Part shown: positions 38,101 to 53,100 of the stretch, piece after piece | How the letters are laid out: the number at the start of each line of letters is the position of its first letter | Numbering within the stretch: the first letter of the stretch is position 1 | DNA from: Cercis canadensis | Taxonomy: Eukaryota > Streptophyta > Magnoliopsida > Fabales > Fabaceae | Length of the DNA stretch: 64,000 nt | Direction of reading: 5' to 3' | Assembly: GCA_003255065.1 (NCBI GenBank) | Contig: QAOA01002665.1 | Coordinates: 312,411 to 376,410, forward strand | Notes under the pieces: model-generated | Seen by the model: the letters and a program-made list of their open reading frames with translations, nothing else | Database searches by the model: none | What the model was told of the DNA's origin: nothing | Program-made: the position numbers and the translations under genes

Positions 38101-41100
38101 CAAATTAGTAGGATAAATATATATGCGTATATAGGGGATGTATCATACATTAAGGGAGAGCACTCGTTTAGTATAAAAGTGAGAGAAGTGAATCCTGATC
38201 ATTGCATCTGGCATTAATGGTCAGGGTTCACTCTTCTCACTCTCACAATAAACCAGGACATATAAAGTGAGAGGAGTGATTTATTGCAATTCAGGAATGA
38301 ATCATAACACCATTGAATCATCCATGAATGGTCAAGATTAAACAATCAAGCCATGTGACAATAACATGAATTTTAATCCTGAACATAAATGCAAGCACAA
38401 CTGGATGACATTGGCTCCTCATTTCCACAATAAACCACTGCTCTCACTTGATACGTTGTCAGGATATTAACAAAAATTTAAAACAAGAAAGTAAATATCA
38501 CCTTCTCAAATAATTCTTTAAAATGATGAATCAGAGTTTCTTTCACTAAGCTTCTATCCAGATCTCGCTCCCATAGCGCAAGCATATGCTCCTCAAATTC
38601 TTTTAGGCACTTGAAATTTTCAGACACTGATTGTTCCATTTCTTCGGTAACAATGCAAAAATATGACGAAGTCACTGTAATGATAGCTTTTGTCCCCCCA
38701 ATTAAGTAAGAGTCCAATGATTCCTGTGATTAAGTTTCCATAAATACCAGGTAATAGGTGCTTTGTATAATTTATCAATTCAAAAGGAAAGAACGACAAT
38801 ATACACCTTCGATCTCCAGAACTTGGGTAGAGATTTCTCAATTAAATCAATCATCAGACTGACTGAAGGTCTGACGCTTTGACAGGTGTTTAAATGGCTA
38901 TTTAGTATTGTCTTTAGCAGGAGCAGTTCTTCATGCAATATGGCACACAGACTATCAAATAATTGCTGCAAGGTCAAGAAAGATCATTGTTATTGAAAAC
39001 CAAAGACACAGTTGCAAGAACTCATATCCAAATAAGACTGTGACGGACACTTGCCTTTTGTTGCCACATGCATTTAAAGGTGGCAAGCTGTTTTGGAATA
39101 ATGGAGCACACATAAACAGTACAGTTATCAGCAGAGGAGGAATACGAGTATAAGTTTCCAAAAGAAGATACACATTCTCTCAAGTGCTTCAACTGCTTAT
39201 CAAAAATATTGGCAGCAGTGAGTTGCTTCTGTTGCATCTGAATGAGCTGGTTAAGAAAAGAGCTAGACCTATCAACCTACCAAAAAAAAATAAAAATAGT
39301 TCAGATATGTCATGCTATATTCACAACAGAACATTATATTACTCATATTTTTAGAGACACTGCAACCGGTAGTTCAGTCCAATAACAAATACTAGACTTC
39401 CTACTCCTGAAAGAATGACCAAGGCAATGCAGTGGAAATGTAAAGACTAGATTACACTATTCTTTTCCCAAGTCTAGATGACAAAAAAGTAAGGGAGAAA
39501 AGGGGAAAGAGAGAGAGAGATAGGAAGAGCAATACTGCCTACAACAGATGGGAAAATTAAGAAAAAATTAGGAAAGAAATATTCATACATGTAATGATCC
39601 ATAATAGCAAACAATCAAAGATCAATTAACTCAGTTTAAGTCCACTCAATCCAACCAATATTTAAATAAAGATTTACCTGCTCGCGAGTTATATCTTTAT
39701 GAGGATTGAAGCATATCTGCTGCAGAAGAATCACAGACACAACACTCTTAAAGTAATACTCAATAGCTGTTTTCCACTCCATAACTAAGCTTTCTCCAGG
39801 GACACTATTATTTTCACCTATTTCCGAGATTCCAAAAGGTAGTACACTATTTGTTAGCAGCAAATATTGCATGTCCCCTGAGGGCTGGAGAAACCACCAA
39901 GTTTTATGTTCATCCTGCATATATAATTAACAAAAAAGGAGGTAAAAATTTCAGCATATGATGAATAAACAATGTAATTTAGAAGCTCATAAACACCAAA
40001 AGCTAAGTTAAACACCTCCCGATATGTAGACTTGTGTCTAGACAACCCACTGCTTTCAAAAAGCTTAAGAAGATCTGACAAAGCTCTCCTCTTGGCTTGA
40101 CTCTTGTTTTCTTCCTTCCAAAGATCCCCAGACTGAACTGCAGTCATATGTAATTTTTCGATTGAATGCCACACAGCTTTCCATCCCTCCTGATAAGAAA
40201 GAAGTAGTTGCTGGGAACCAGCACAAGGTCCAATCACGCTTCCAGCTTCTGCACAAACTACTAAGTTCTCAATGGTTTTGAACAAGCAAATAAACCAGAC
40301 AAATAAAACATAGGAGAATAGAAGAGGAGAGGGGGGACCTTCCACATTCTTCCTATATGAAGACAGAACATTGAATGCAGTTGTTTTCTTAAGCTGCAAA
40401 TCCTGCAAAGCACAATCTAACTTTTTGCTGCAGTCCTCAAACCATAAGGACCTACATTACAGAAAACATGTCAAAAACCTCATAGCTTTAAAACATTAAA
40501 GTATCCAGTATGGCATACACAATAAGCAGGAAGATAACCTCTTCTCATCATTGAACAATGTCAGATCAAAAGCAACACTGAACAAGCCCTTATTCAAAAC
40601 ATTTGGAACAAGCTTCTGACCAAGACAAGATTGAGCTTTGGCTCCCTTTTGGTTAAGTAAAATCAGCACAGGTTCTTGCAGAATATCCTTCACCAATAAG
40701 GGAAAAAAGACAGATATATTATAACTCACTATGATGCTGACTAAGTATATAAAATTTTGGGTAATAGAGAGAAGAAAAAGTACATGCAGAATTGGAAATA
40801 AGTAGAGGAAAAAAAAAGGCTATATGAAAGACAAAAAAGAAAAAGGAAATCATTTGACTTTCAAATTGTAAAGAATTACAAGAGAATCCACCAAAGGGGC
40901 CAAATTATTTTGTTTTTAATATTTTATTTTTGATAAAAAAGAATAATTTCTTAAGAGAAGAGAGAAGTAAAGGAAAGGAGGATCATATATACTCTATCAG
41001 CAAGAAGACGACAGAGGGAAAGGGACAGGAACTGTGTAAAACAGGAAACAGTAAAAGATATACCGCCTTTCAGAAAATCTCCCTTTACAAAAGAAGCAAA

Positions 41101-44100
41101 TACACAGCTTGGGACTTACAGTATACTTCTGTATAAGCTTCCTCAGCTTCTGCCGAGATTTTTTAAAGTTCTCAATCGATAAGTAACTCTTAGCATGCTC
41201 CCAGCGGCAAAGTTGCACCAGTACTTTCAATTCATTATCAATTTCTTTTCTACTGGCATCAATGTGCTTTAATACTCTGCAGTCAACCACAAAATCACTC
41301 ACCAATGGACATGTAATAAGAACAGAAGAAAGAAAATATAAGACAAAATTCCAAATATAATAAGTGAAAGGAGCTCACATTGGCAAGAACTGCACATAAA
41401 ATCCAAATAAATTGAACAAGGATGTTGACTGTTCGACCCGATAAGAACTGCATATAGAGCGTTAAGCCAAAATTATCTCTTTTTCGAGTTTTGATCAACA
41501 ACAGTACAATTTGAACCAAAAATTATACCTGGAATTAATTTTAAGGCAAGCATTGATATGGTTTTGACCAAGGAAAGCAAAAAGAAGTTGAAGACGTCTC
41601 CTGAATTCACCAATGCTGGATGTGTGAATGAAGTCCTCTATGCTGCAAGAACCATATGCATCACAAAGTTAACAAAAAATAAAGCATAAAACTTCTGACA
41701 AAGAGGCTGAACAGTAATCTACAACTTGCCTCTGGACAATTGATTGATCAGAAGAACCGGGTTGAAGAACTGAATACAAAGGAAACCACAACTGCTACAA
41801 AAATAAGGGTAAAAAGAAAGTTAGCTATTCCCACAGGCAAGAAAGAAGGTTCTTATAAAGTAAAATATAATAATAAATTATTATTATTATTATTATTATT
41901 ATTCACTAACATTATGATCAACAACAAACTTGCACTCATTTCCAAAACATAGAATTATACAGACTACAAATCACACTGTCACAATTTGCTGTTTCACTTG
42001 CTTTAGCAGGATTATTTACCTTCCTTCTATGAATTCTTAATAATAAATTCTTCTATTTGCTGTTTCACTTGCCTTAGCAGGATTATTTACCCTCCTTCTA
42101 TGAATTCTTAATAATAAATTCTTCTATTTTGTTCATTGGGAAGAGAAGGGGGGAACTTGGGCCACTTGGCAGACTCCAAAACATTATCCTCCTTTTTTTA
42201 TTTGTTTTCGTAAAACAAATTTTTTATTGACAGAATCAGGATGATAAATACTCATAAAGAGTATAGCCTATATTTCAATAGCAAAATTGCTTAACAAGGC
42301 TATAAATTTGTAGGATTGCTCCAACCGAACTACTCTGTTGGGTTCATCCATGACTAACAGAAGTGTTCAACCAACTATAGATCACGTAAAGATAATCAAC
42401 TTACAAAGAAAACATTATCCAAAAAATTAAAGGTACAAGGATACAAGGGACGCCATATTCTCATGAAATTAAAATTCATGAGATATATCAACCAACAATT
42501 ATTGTAACCGGAGTCACTTGCATGTCCTTGAAGTTTTATAAAAAAAATAGTCATTGTACCAATTTATTAACATAACAACAACAATAACGATAAAGAAAAG
42601 TGTCACTTACCTTTCCAGCATTATTTTCATACTGATCCAACACCTCATCAAGCAAAGCAGGCCAGGAGTCCACTTCCATCTTTTGCCATGAGGATACCAG
42701 ACCAAAAACAGTTTCCAATTGACCTAGAAACCATTCAAAGGAGAAAATCAGTAAATACAGAATAAAAAATTTGTGGCTGTAACAGTTGAGAGAAATTTCA
42801 TACTTGAGAGGGAGAATTTTGCGCCATTTTCTTGCATAATTAATGCCTTGTGCAGTAAAAACTGCAACCCTGAAAAGGCCTGGATAGGAGAGCATAACAA
42901 ATATGAGTGTGCATACAACTATCTAATTTTGGATAAGTGAATACTTCCATAAGAAAATACGTGCCAAGCATATTCAACTAACTTGTAGTAGTAGTATATA
43001 AAAGAAATACCAATTAAGCAGCCAATGGATTAAAAAAAAAAAAAAAAAANNNAAAAAAAAAAAAAAAAAAGCTGAAAGAAATTCGTGCCATGCAATAATT
43101 CCAAGAAATCACCTTTCCAATACAATGCAGACGAATGGAAAGCCATCTAAAACATATTTCATGCACACACACATTGAGAATAGCAGAACATTAGTTGTAC
43201 AAGAAGTCCAGAACCCCTGAGTACCAGAGCCCAAAGAAACAATTAACTTTATCGTTGGGTTCCAAGAGTAATTATTCATCAACCATGCATTAAACATATC
43301 AGAGCAAGCAAAGTGGCCATAGGTAATCGTCAGAAGGGAGCAACTATTTTTCTTTAATAAAGATATAATAAGGCAAGCAACTATTACAGTCTATTCACAA
43401 TGACCAAACCTAAATTATATATAAAAAGGTCTCCAACTGATCGATCTGTATAAAAAACTGATCTGGACAAACAATAGGAATGAATTCCGTCATCAATCAC
43501 TACCTTTGCTAAAGGGGTACTTGATGGAAGAGACAAGAGCATGCCAATTACATCCAGCATTTTCTGAAGATCATGATGATCTTGCCACTCATTTTGAAGT
43601 GAGACAATCCAATCTTTGAGAGGAGCAAGTATTTGCACCATTTTTGCCATCTCAGGTGCATTTGAATCCTGGACCCCAAAAAGAACAAAAAGGATGCGAA
43701 ACCATTTCAAGATGAGCTTACAGGAAAATAATCTCTTAAAAATCAAGACTCTTGAGTTGGGAAAACCTTGTAAAAGTTGTACTTGGTAGCATATTTGTGA
43801 GATGAAAGAAACTTCTGTCCATGATCCAAACAGAGATAAAATAAGTGCTCCAGCGTGAGTTTAGCGTCTAAACTGGATAGGGCTGAAGTTTGTACACCTG
43901 GAGGGGAGAAATAAATTAACACAAAAAAAAAAAAAAAATAATAATTCCAACATTAAACCCACAAGCATTTTCCAAAAGCAAAAGTTGATATTCAGCCTAA
44001 AAAATAGATCATGTTCTTATAATTACCTCTAATTAAATAAATGCCCAGTGTATACGAGTCTTTGAAGGAAAGCAATCGATCCCAATCAGAAACTTGGAAT

Positions 44101-47100
44101 GTTCCAGGCTGAAATAAAAATATATAGTATTATAACTACAAAGAGATAGAATCGAAATCCATATATACTCAAACATTCAGAAGTATACACACAAAAACAG
44201 TCAAATATGGAATCACAAATAAATGTAATAGTTTCTTCAGACAGTCAGCATCCAAAATTCTTTTGTTCCCAGATAGAAAAACATATTCTATAATTAAAGA
44301 TTTAGAAAGGGCAAAGTTATGAAGACTCACAGTTTGGACTAGATCAACAGACCCAAATAACTGGTTATGAATGAGAACCACAGTGCTCAGGATGGACTCT
44401 TCCAGCAGCTTCCATTCCTCTGACGTATCGCAGTCATCAGTAGCAACCATCTGATTTAAAGAACAGAACCATTCATACAACTGCAACTTAAAAAAGAAAT
44501 CAATTAAGTGAACAGATATGGAGCACACAAAAGTACTACTTTGTCACTGGATTCTTCTTCAGATGAAAATTCTTTCCACTCTGAAAATGTTTCACTTGCA
44601 TATGAATTTGCAAGAGTTGATAAGTCAACTTCAATAATGCCATCAATTTGGAAAGCTCGAGGTCTAAACTTGTACTGTTGGGCATCATAATCACTTTTTG
44701 ACTTCGCATGAACTTTCATACTCATCCAAAGGCTGGCAAACTCATCAAATATCTTATCCAAGAGCTGATGCACAAGATATAATGTTAAGAGGAACAATTA
44801 TCTCAATAAATTCCACCAATTTAGTTGGCATAAAGAAACCAAAGTGAAGAATCTGACCATATATGATTCACTATCCATTATTTTTGCATTAGCTACAGAA
44901 TGTGCAATCCGAACAAGAATATTCTGACAAACAGAAGCTTTAATTCGCATAACAGAAACCTGTTTTTAACAATTCAGTTAAAAATTGATGAATAGTGAAG
45001 ACCAAAAAAAAAAAAAAAAGATTCTGTGTAGAGANAAAAAAAAGATTCTTTGTAGAGAAATTTTGTGAAATTAAAGATGAACCTGCTTATCGGCAGAAAT
45101 GCCACTTGAAAGAGTAACAAGTTTTTCCAGCAAACACATATCCACCGAATAAAAGCCTGAACCAAAATCAAGTCTATATGAAGGAGGCATATCCATCCCG
45201 ATGTTGTAGTTAACAGAAATCAGCTTGCATGCAGCACTACGGGGGAATCTCATAAGAGTATATATTAATTCCTGGAAGGATCTTATGTCAGTCATCAAGT
45301 TTGAAGAAGGTAATAAATCAGAGATCACAAAATTCATGAGGGAGAAAGCAAAAATACCATAACCAGATCAATGTTTTTCTCTCCAATTCTACTCAGATAT
45401 GCTTTTTCCAAGGCACTTGATAGAACTAGTGACAAGCCCAATTTCATCTCATACACAGCAACTTGGATTGGTTGAATTATGTCATTATATGCAGTGTATT
45501 CATCCGTCAATAGATCAATAAAACAAGTTGCTGTTTCCTGGAATATGAAAAAAACAAAAATAAATTATAATATTCAATGACAAAATCCAGAAACCTCACA
45601 AACTAGGTTCATTAAATAATGACAATTGTCTCAACTTCCAAAATCACCAAATGAAAACTCAGTTAATTCATTCTATCTAAATTGTATACAAAAAATTAAT
45701 CGTATTTGAAACTTTCATAAATATCTTAATTTCTTGTCTACTATGCCATTTGGTTCCCACCTCTCAATAGATAAGGTTTTGAGAATTTCTGATTATATTA
45801 AAGCTCCTACTTATTGTTTGACTAAAAGAATTTTACGTTTGAATTGTGTTTGGTATCATTATATTTTTCAGTTTATCAAAAAACAAAACTTAAAATTTAT
45901 TCAAAATGTTCAAATATTATTAAAACATTTATGTAATCCTATAATAGTACATTATGTCATGAATTTGGAGCTAATATTTTTGCATTATCTAAGTTACATA
46001 CAAGTCATATACGATAGCACATATTGGAATCCAAATTTAGCACAACTATCAAGTCATGCATAAATGAGTATACCTGCCAGTTGCAAGCCTGGTTGATGAC
46101 CTGTTGTAATTCCTTGGCTTCGATATTACTCACCATAGCTTCCAAAGGTGCAATGCGTTTGAGAAACTCATCACATTCAGTCATTAAGTTCTTGTATTTC
46201 CATGGATCAGGTCGGAATACAATCTAAGTACAAGCCAACTTCTATCAATTTTCATCACTTGTGAAAAACATGACTAAGATATATAAAGTTGAAACTTGCA
46301 ACCAAATTAAAGACAAAATATAACCAAAGACAACCAGAAATATTTATACATAATATCAAAAGAAAATAAGTGGTAATGCCCACATACATCAAACAGATTA
46401 AGCTTTTGGAATGACTGGTTCCTTTACAAGAACATATGCATGTACTATAAGGAGGGAGGATTTGAACTCAGAACTGCCTCTTTAAAGAAGGGGTGTAGTC
46501 AACATTTTTCCATTGAATAGAATATAATCTAATTGTCCTTGCTCGTCAAATTTTCTGAATTTTGAATCATTAAACTTGTCCCAAAACCCGACACTAGACA
46601 AAGACAAAACCAACCCATAATGAACAAGCTACATTTATGAAAACAATTGAGAGTTTGAACTCAATGGTGTACATTTTTCTAAAAATTATTGATCAATAAT
46701 GCATTTGTAGCATTTTCTCTGAAAGAAAATATTTCACATCCACATTCACGAAAGGGTTCCACTGTAATTAATGACACAAACTTGAATCTGCAATTTTTCT
46801 TGTCTAAAATAACTTATCATACACCTAAAATAACTTATCATACACTTTAAACAAGTATAGAGAATGAGAAACGGAATGGAAAGATAATACTCAACAAACC
46901 TTTCTTTGCAGCTTTTTACGCTCTGCTTGTAGATTTTCTAGCTTTTCTGTCTTTCTTTTATCGGCTTCTCCTGTGGAAAACTGTCCTGATAAATATTCAC
47001 AGTCTTTCCTCACCTGCAAAGAATCAGGCAAAGAAAAATAACTCCCACTGAAGGCAGATCAAGTGTTTAATTTAAAAGTCACAAGAAGAATAAAAATAGC

Positions 47101-50100
47101 AAACGATTCAAAGGATGAAGGGCTCAATATCCTCTAGAATAAAGAGGAACAGTTCCTGCATATGAAGAATTAGGAAACCCATGATTTTAAAGTTTTCATT
47201 AATTGATTGTCACATGTCATAAACTTTGTTTATTGAACATAATCTAAACTTGTACAGACATATTGTTGCAACCTGCAGTCAATCCATGTGGACTTGGCAC
47301 TGCCCATGTGTGTTTTATTCAAACATAACAAATATATAACCAGATATAATTTTGACAATCTGAACTGAATTAAAGCCATGTGTGTTTTATCAAATTGTCT
47401 CTACACTAATAACAGAATCAAAAGGCATACTGTGAGGATACCTGAATTTCAAGTTCAAGCAATGATATTGTTTCTACTAGCTGTGAATACTTGCAATAGT
47501 ATTTCATGGCAGGATCGACATCATTGATGCAGCCAAGCAAGAGATGAAGGCGTAATCCTCCAATATGTAACCACGCCAAACCAAGATTATGATTGAAGTC
47601 TAAGAAAGAAAGAAAGAGGAGCCACAATGTAAAAATATATGGAAATAAATAAAAACAATGTGTCAGCCATGAAACATAAATATCTATCGGTTGATGTAAA
47701 TATAACAATTTAATGCAGCTAGGTCCAAATGCAAACTATATTATAATTATGAATCTACAATGCAACATGATTACGCTGCTTTCTATATTAAAGAATTTTA
47801 TATGCTTTACCTTTAAAATCTTATATCTATCTATTACAACACAAAATGGTAAGTAACAATATGTATTTATCCAAAGAAGGAAAGAAGAAGCATATAATCA
47901 CCAGTAGTAGCTGACTGAAGATAGAGCTCTCTAAGCAGTGGAACAATGAAGTTATCCACCGAGTTTTTCAATTTGTGGTGCCTTGAAGAAGCAACAAGGG
48001 TGCTAACAATTTGGAATCCTTCTTCCTAAATTCAGTTAACAGGGGAATAAGAATAAGAAAAATCCAGGAAGCCAGTTTGGTAATCAATACATAATATATA
48101 ATGAACCTTGAAGCAAACAAGAAAGCATGAACAAAGTCTAAACTTTCATGCAGTGCAAATAATAGCACTCACTCCGACACAATGTTTCTCATAATTTGAT
48201 ACATTGGCTTAGAAAAAAATCCTATAATATTTAGGAAGCACTAGACCTTGCCTTCATAGCTTCAGGATAAAATTGTCCATCAGACATCTCAAAGGATTCG
48301 CCTCATAATTTTAGGGGGATGCCTTTTACAAATATTCAAAAGAATTGGAGGTTTTTCCTGAATTGATTTCTACATTGTGCATTATGGCTTTGATTTTCCT
48401 TTTATTTATTTTGGATGGAGGATATGTTTTCTTCCTTTTGTGATTTCCCTGCCACTTCAACAAATTTCTTCTTTTGCTATGGGAGAGGGAGGGGGCAACC
48501 TACCAAAATGAGAATACTTAGCATGGAAGTCATACACATGGCACATTGAACATATGGCAATTTCTTAACAGATAGAAGAGACAAATGAAGTCTCAACTCT
48601 AAAATTTCTACTTTACTGTACAATATATTTGTGATTAATTCATCAATACTTCTAATTAAACAATTTATGATAATGATGATTGTAAAGCTCCAATGAATTT
48701 ATTCCTCATCAGTTTTGAGCCAGCATGTGCCATTGTAGCAGCTTAACTTCCTTGTCTTAAATGTTTGCTTTTCTAAAACAAAGTTATAACCAGAAGAAAA
48801 ATTAAAAAGAACATACCGTAACAATGCTCTTCGGAGAAGAACAAAGAATAGACTTGATAGCAGCAAATTGATCAGAATCAAAAGATTTCTTGTGTGCATA
48901 TATGATCTGGTTTCAAGAAGTATCAAAAGTATGAGCAGTCAAAATTTTCAGAGACAATTGTCAACATAAATCATCCCAGAAAAGGGAAGACAAAGAATAG
49001 GACAACCTGCTGGAAAAGAGAGCGAGCAGCAGATAAAAGAAAGTTAGATAAATGTTCCCCAGGATGAGAGCTGCGCCACATATTACACAAGGTAGCTCTA
49101 AACTTGAGGCAATGCAACCAAAACTCCTCGATAACACATGTACTTTGTCTGAACAGATGATTCAAAAAAGAATGCAGCAGTCAGTATCATAATACAGAAG
49201 TTTATGTGCACCTATCATGACATAAGCAAAGCAAATTTCTAAATTTCTACAACATCAGCAATTTGCAGATAATGGAAAAGCATATGCAGCAACCACATAG
49301 TTTCAGGAAGCATGCAGATAAACCAGCATAGGACTCAATGGAAAGGGAAAAAACAGCCACCTTCAATTTTTTTTCCAGAAAAGACAATTTATAAGGAAGA
49401 GGTAAAGTACAATATTGAAGGATAAGATATCTGCCTAAAACAGCCTGAAACATAAAAGAAAAAGAAACAGGGGAAAACAATCATCGAGTCAATAGAGCTT
49501 CCCAATCTCTAACAAATGGTCCAGAAAAAACCACTTGCTTCAAATCTGAAGTGGCGAAGAACACAATTCTATTCCAAAGGAGATGACAAGGCTGAACTTG
49601 CTATCTGAAGACTCTAGCATTTCATTTTATCCACAAACACCATAGAAAAGCAATTACATGCGCAGTTCCAGAAACCATTCCTTTCCTTTCTCCTTACAAA
49701 ACCATGAAAGTGATATAAAGGCAGTAGGGTAGACCTAAAGCTCTCAGAAAATAGTAAAAAGCTCATTCCACAACTAGCACACATGTCAATGTAAAAATAA
49801 GGGAATGCTAGTATTTCAACTCCAACAGCACAGCACAGAAATGTCAGGAGACAAGGCCTTCAATTTCAAAATGGACAGTATGGTTACTCTTCAGAAAAAA
49901 AACCAAGTGAAAAAATTAGTACTCAGAAATTTTCTCATATTAGGAACAGCTCTAATATTGAGAAGCAGTCACATAAAACCAACATGATAAAAGACTGAAA
50001 CAAATACCCAAGAAATCTATGTAAGCATGTATAAAGGACTCACGTAATCTGCAAAACGGTTGATGCATTGATGGGCTGAATAAGCATATGGGGTAGCGCA

Positions 50101-53100
50101 ATACCAGCAATATCATAACCATCAATCTTTGAGAAATTCTGCACCCCAAAAGGAATATCACAAATAAGTTAAAAGGCATACAAACAGGCTGAACGAAATG
50201 TGAACTCACACATACCTTGACAAATTCAGGGCAACATATCCACAAAGATTGATGCCACCTAAACCACATCTCCAAGACAAAGCTTGCAATTTTTACACTC
50301 ACTGCAATTTCCATCAAAAGATGAAAATAAAAATCATTGCCAAAGATATAGGTGAAACAGAGACATGTAGAAATCTCAGAATACCTGCATCCACTGAAGT
50401 CCAAGCACTGAGTGTCCACAAGATCTTCTGATGTGGAGAAAACATTTGAGGAGGTCTTGATGAGAAGGTCAAAGAAAAATTCAAGGCAGAGTCCAAAATG
50501 TTGGAAACACGTTCCACATCCTATCCATTATAGAACCATGGTAAATTAAGTTCAAAACAAAAGTTTGATCAGGCAGAAAAATATTGAAAAACATATTTAG
50601 AGGCAAGCTTGTTTAGAAAAGAATTTCATTGAAGAGTAAGCAGAGCACAAAGGCGAGTTAAGAAATCCCCCTTAGAACAAATAAAAATACAAAGAGAAAG
50701 AAAAATAATAATAATAATAATAAAAAAAAAAAAAAGAACATCAGCTCAGGAGAACTTTCCTATCCCTCTGCATATCAAGCAAAGAGATCCCCTCCGCCAA
50801 AAAAACCATGGCAGTAGTCCACAAAGAAGCTAAGAAAATGACTTCCAAAATATTTTAACCGGTACAATTGGCATAAAGTATGCATACTTGCACAGTCGAT
50901 TAAGTAAGCAGCCAAAAAGGAACTTCTGGCAGAAATATTTACCCTCAAGAAACGTCAACCACTTATTGAACTGCATTAACAACAATTTTTTTAGTTGATG
51001 TCATTCAAGAGTTTAACATTCCTTGAGGCTAAATATTTGTCACAGGCCTTCCCTTTTGGTAATTCACCTTTACAAAATAACAATGGACTGTTGTTTATCT
51101 TACTTGGTGTAACCCTTCCAGATCATCCAAATGAATTGATGTGAGCTCCTGAAGTAAGTGCATGTCCCAAAATAAACTAGTATTATCAACTGGGGGAAGA
51201 GTCTCCTGCCAACTATTGAACCCAGATTTTCTGCACAATATTACAGGAGAAAAGGAACAACAAGCAACTGAAGTTTCACCATAAACTGCAAGCTCATTGG
51301 ATCCTGTACTCATCTGCAGCTTGTGTTTTTCATATTCAAACCTACTTAGCAGCATCTGCAAACCAATATGTAAAACAATTTAATATGGAATATTTTTACC
51401 CTATAAATTTTCCATAAAGACATGACTGGAACAAACCTGATTCATCTCCTCCAACTGCTTAACAATATGAACAACATCATCATCATGACCCCATTTCTCA
51501 ATTACAAATGATGACATTGAAAATCCTACATGGTTATAGAATGAACATCATACGCATTAGATTTCCTAAGAACATGGAGAAAAAGATAGAAGAAAATCAC
51601 CGCAGAAGAATAGCATATGAAAGAATATTCATTGATGGAAGCTGTAAGAGCCGAACAAACTTGCTTCAACAATATAAACATATCATCTTAAAAAATGGGC
51701 AAAAATTAAACGAAAGGCAGTTCCTCATGGAGCATTATATCCCACCATGATTCCAACTCCTAGTATAATGCCTGAAAATGTGCTTAGAGAAAGAGAAGGT
51801 TACCATCACTCTTCACCGTAATACCAATGGACAGAGAAGGGATACCAACAACATACCTTGCATCACAAGGAAGCGGAGTTCATAATCAAACGATGCAACA
51901 ACTTCACTAAGATGACTGCTCAATATTCCTGAATATTTTTTTGAAAGAAAATTTAGATGAATAGAAGTAAATAGTAATTCAGCAGTAGAAAATAACAAAA
52001 TAATGAAATGCAGAAAAGTAAACCTTGATTCCTGGAGGTGGTCTTTGTTGGCCAAAACAGTTCGACAAATTTTAAAAGCTGATATTGTATATAATGTAAA
52101 TCAGAGGAAGAAGGCAAAAATGGATGACCACCATGAACCCACAGCAAGGATTTTTCTGAAGAAGAAAATTTCTTCAAATTCCTGCTCTCCATCTATTCAG
52201 AAAAAAGTTAGTTAGACTTTCTGGAAAGAAAAACAGAAAATTGGGGATTGTATTGCATATGCTTTACTTACCAGAAAACTGTCTACAGCTTCTGGACAGA
52301 TGTCCCTCAACTTTCCAGCATCCTTGATTAAAGAACGCAATGAAATTATCAACTGCTCAAACATTGATGAAGTGAGGTGACACCAGAATAGTACATGATC
52401 CTCAACAAGGTCAGAGTACAACTGTATAAATTTATCAAATGATGGATGTTCAACAAGCATGTGGGACGGATCAACAAGTTTATAAAGAAATTTGTCTTCC
52501 AATACATGAAGAGCACTCAAAAGTGGAACAAAGCTGTGAGCTTCAGTATTCAACTCATGGCGGCTCTCAATATTCCATTGCTGATAGGTTACTCTTAGCA
52601 GATCTACACAATGAATAGCATTCCAGTTGAATTTACTTGTGAATTTGGTCGTGCTATTTGGTGCAACCAAATCAACAAAATGAAGTGATAACAATGGCAT
52701 CGACTGCAAATCAAAATCTAATTCACCAAAACGTAAAAGATCATGGCCACAACGTGAAACATAGTTCCAAATAGGATGCTTGATCATCTGTTCTACCAAC
52801 ATGAGAAAGTAATGGAAGAACTGGCAGAAGGGTTGCAACTTAGAATTAAACCAACGAAACCAGAGAAGATAAAACGTGAAATCACTTTCTGTTGCTTGTT
52901 CAATAACCCAATTCGCTGCATACAATAGCATCTTATTAGTCAATTCAAGGTCAAAATCAGTTTCCTTTACACAGTCTGAAATCTTCACACTTGAAGCCTT
53001 AGGAAACATAGTTTCCTGTAATGTTCTCACATCCATCAAATATGTCCTCAAACAACCAACGACAGTTTTTGAATGGTCTATGGAATACCTGTCCCGAGCA

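Larger units (their letters stand above)
37529..52192 (-). other. MDN1: MDN1 linker region (many small exons)
   Basis: The long, weakly conserved, helix-rich arm between ring and tail. Exons seen in phase: 52024-52192, 51857-51928, 51437-51525, 51104-51355, 50385-50520, 50216-50301, 50044-50138, 49361-49430, 49007 to about 49126, 48817-48906, 47902-48025, 47442-47599, 46900-47013, 46074-46223, 45358-45537, 45083-45271, 44858-44959, 44540-44764, 44331-44480, 44027-44108, 43767-43897, 43504-43668, 42804-42879, 42611-42723, 41730-41794, 41529-41642, 41120-41276, 40539-40687, 40339-40451, 40016-40248, 39678-39914, 39055-39276, 38807-38965, 38502-38723, 37754-38059, 37529-37675. Recognisable family blocks include FRPDPWKYKNL, YTLMRFPRSA, SDWDRLLSFKDSYTLG and IGEFRRRLQLLFAFLGQN. 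Confidence 0.85.

Noticed and set aside
46440..46500. Reverse-oriented SINE (GGATTTGAACTC resembles a B box complement)
   Set aside because: No matching A box or tail could be found.
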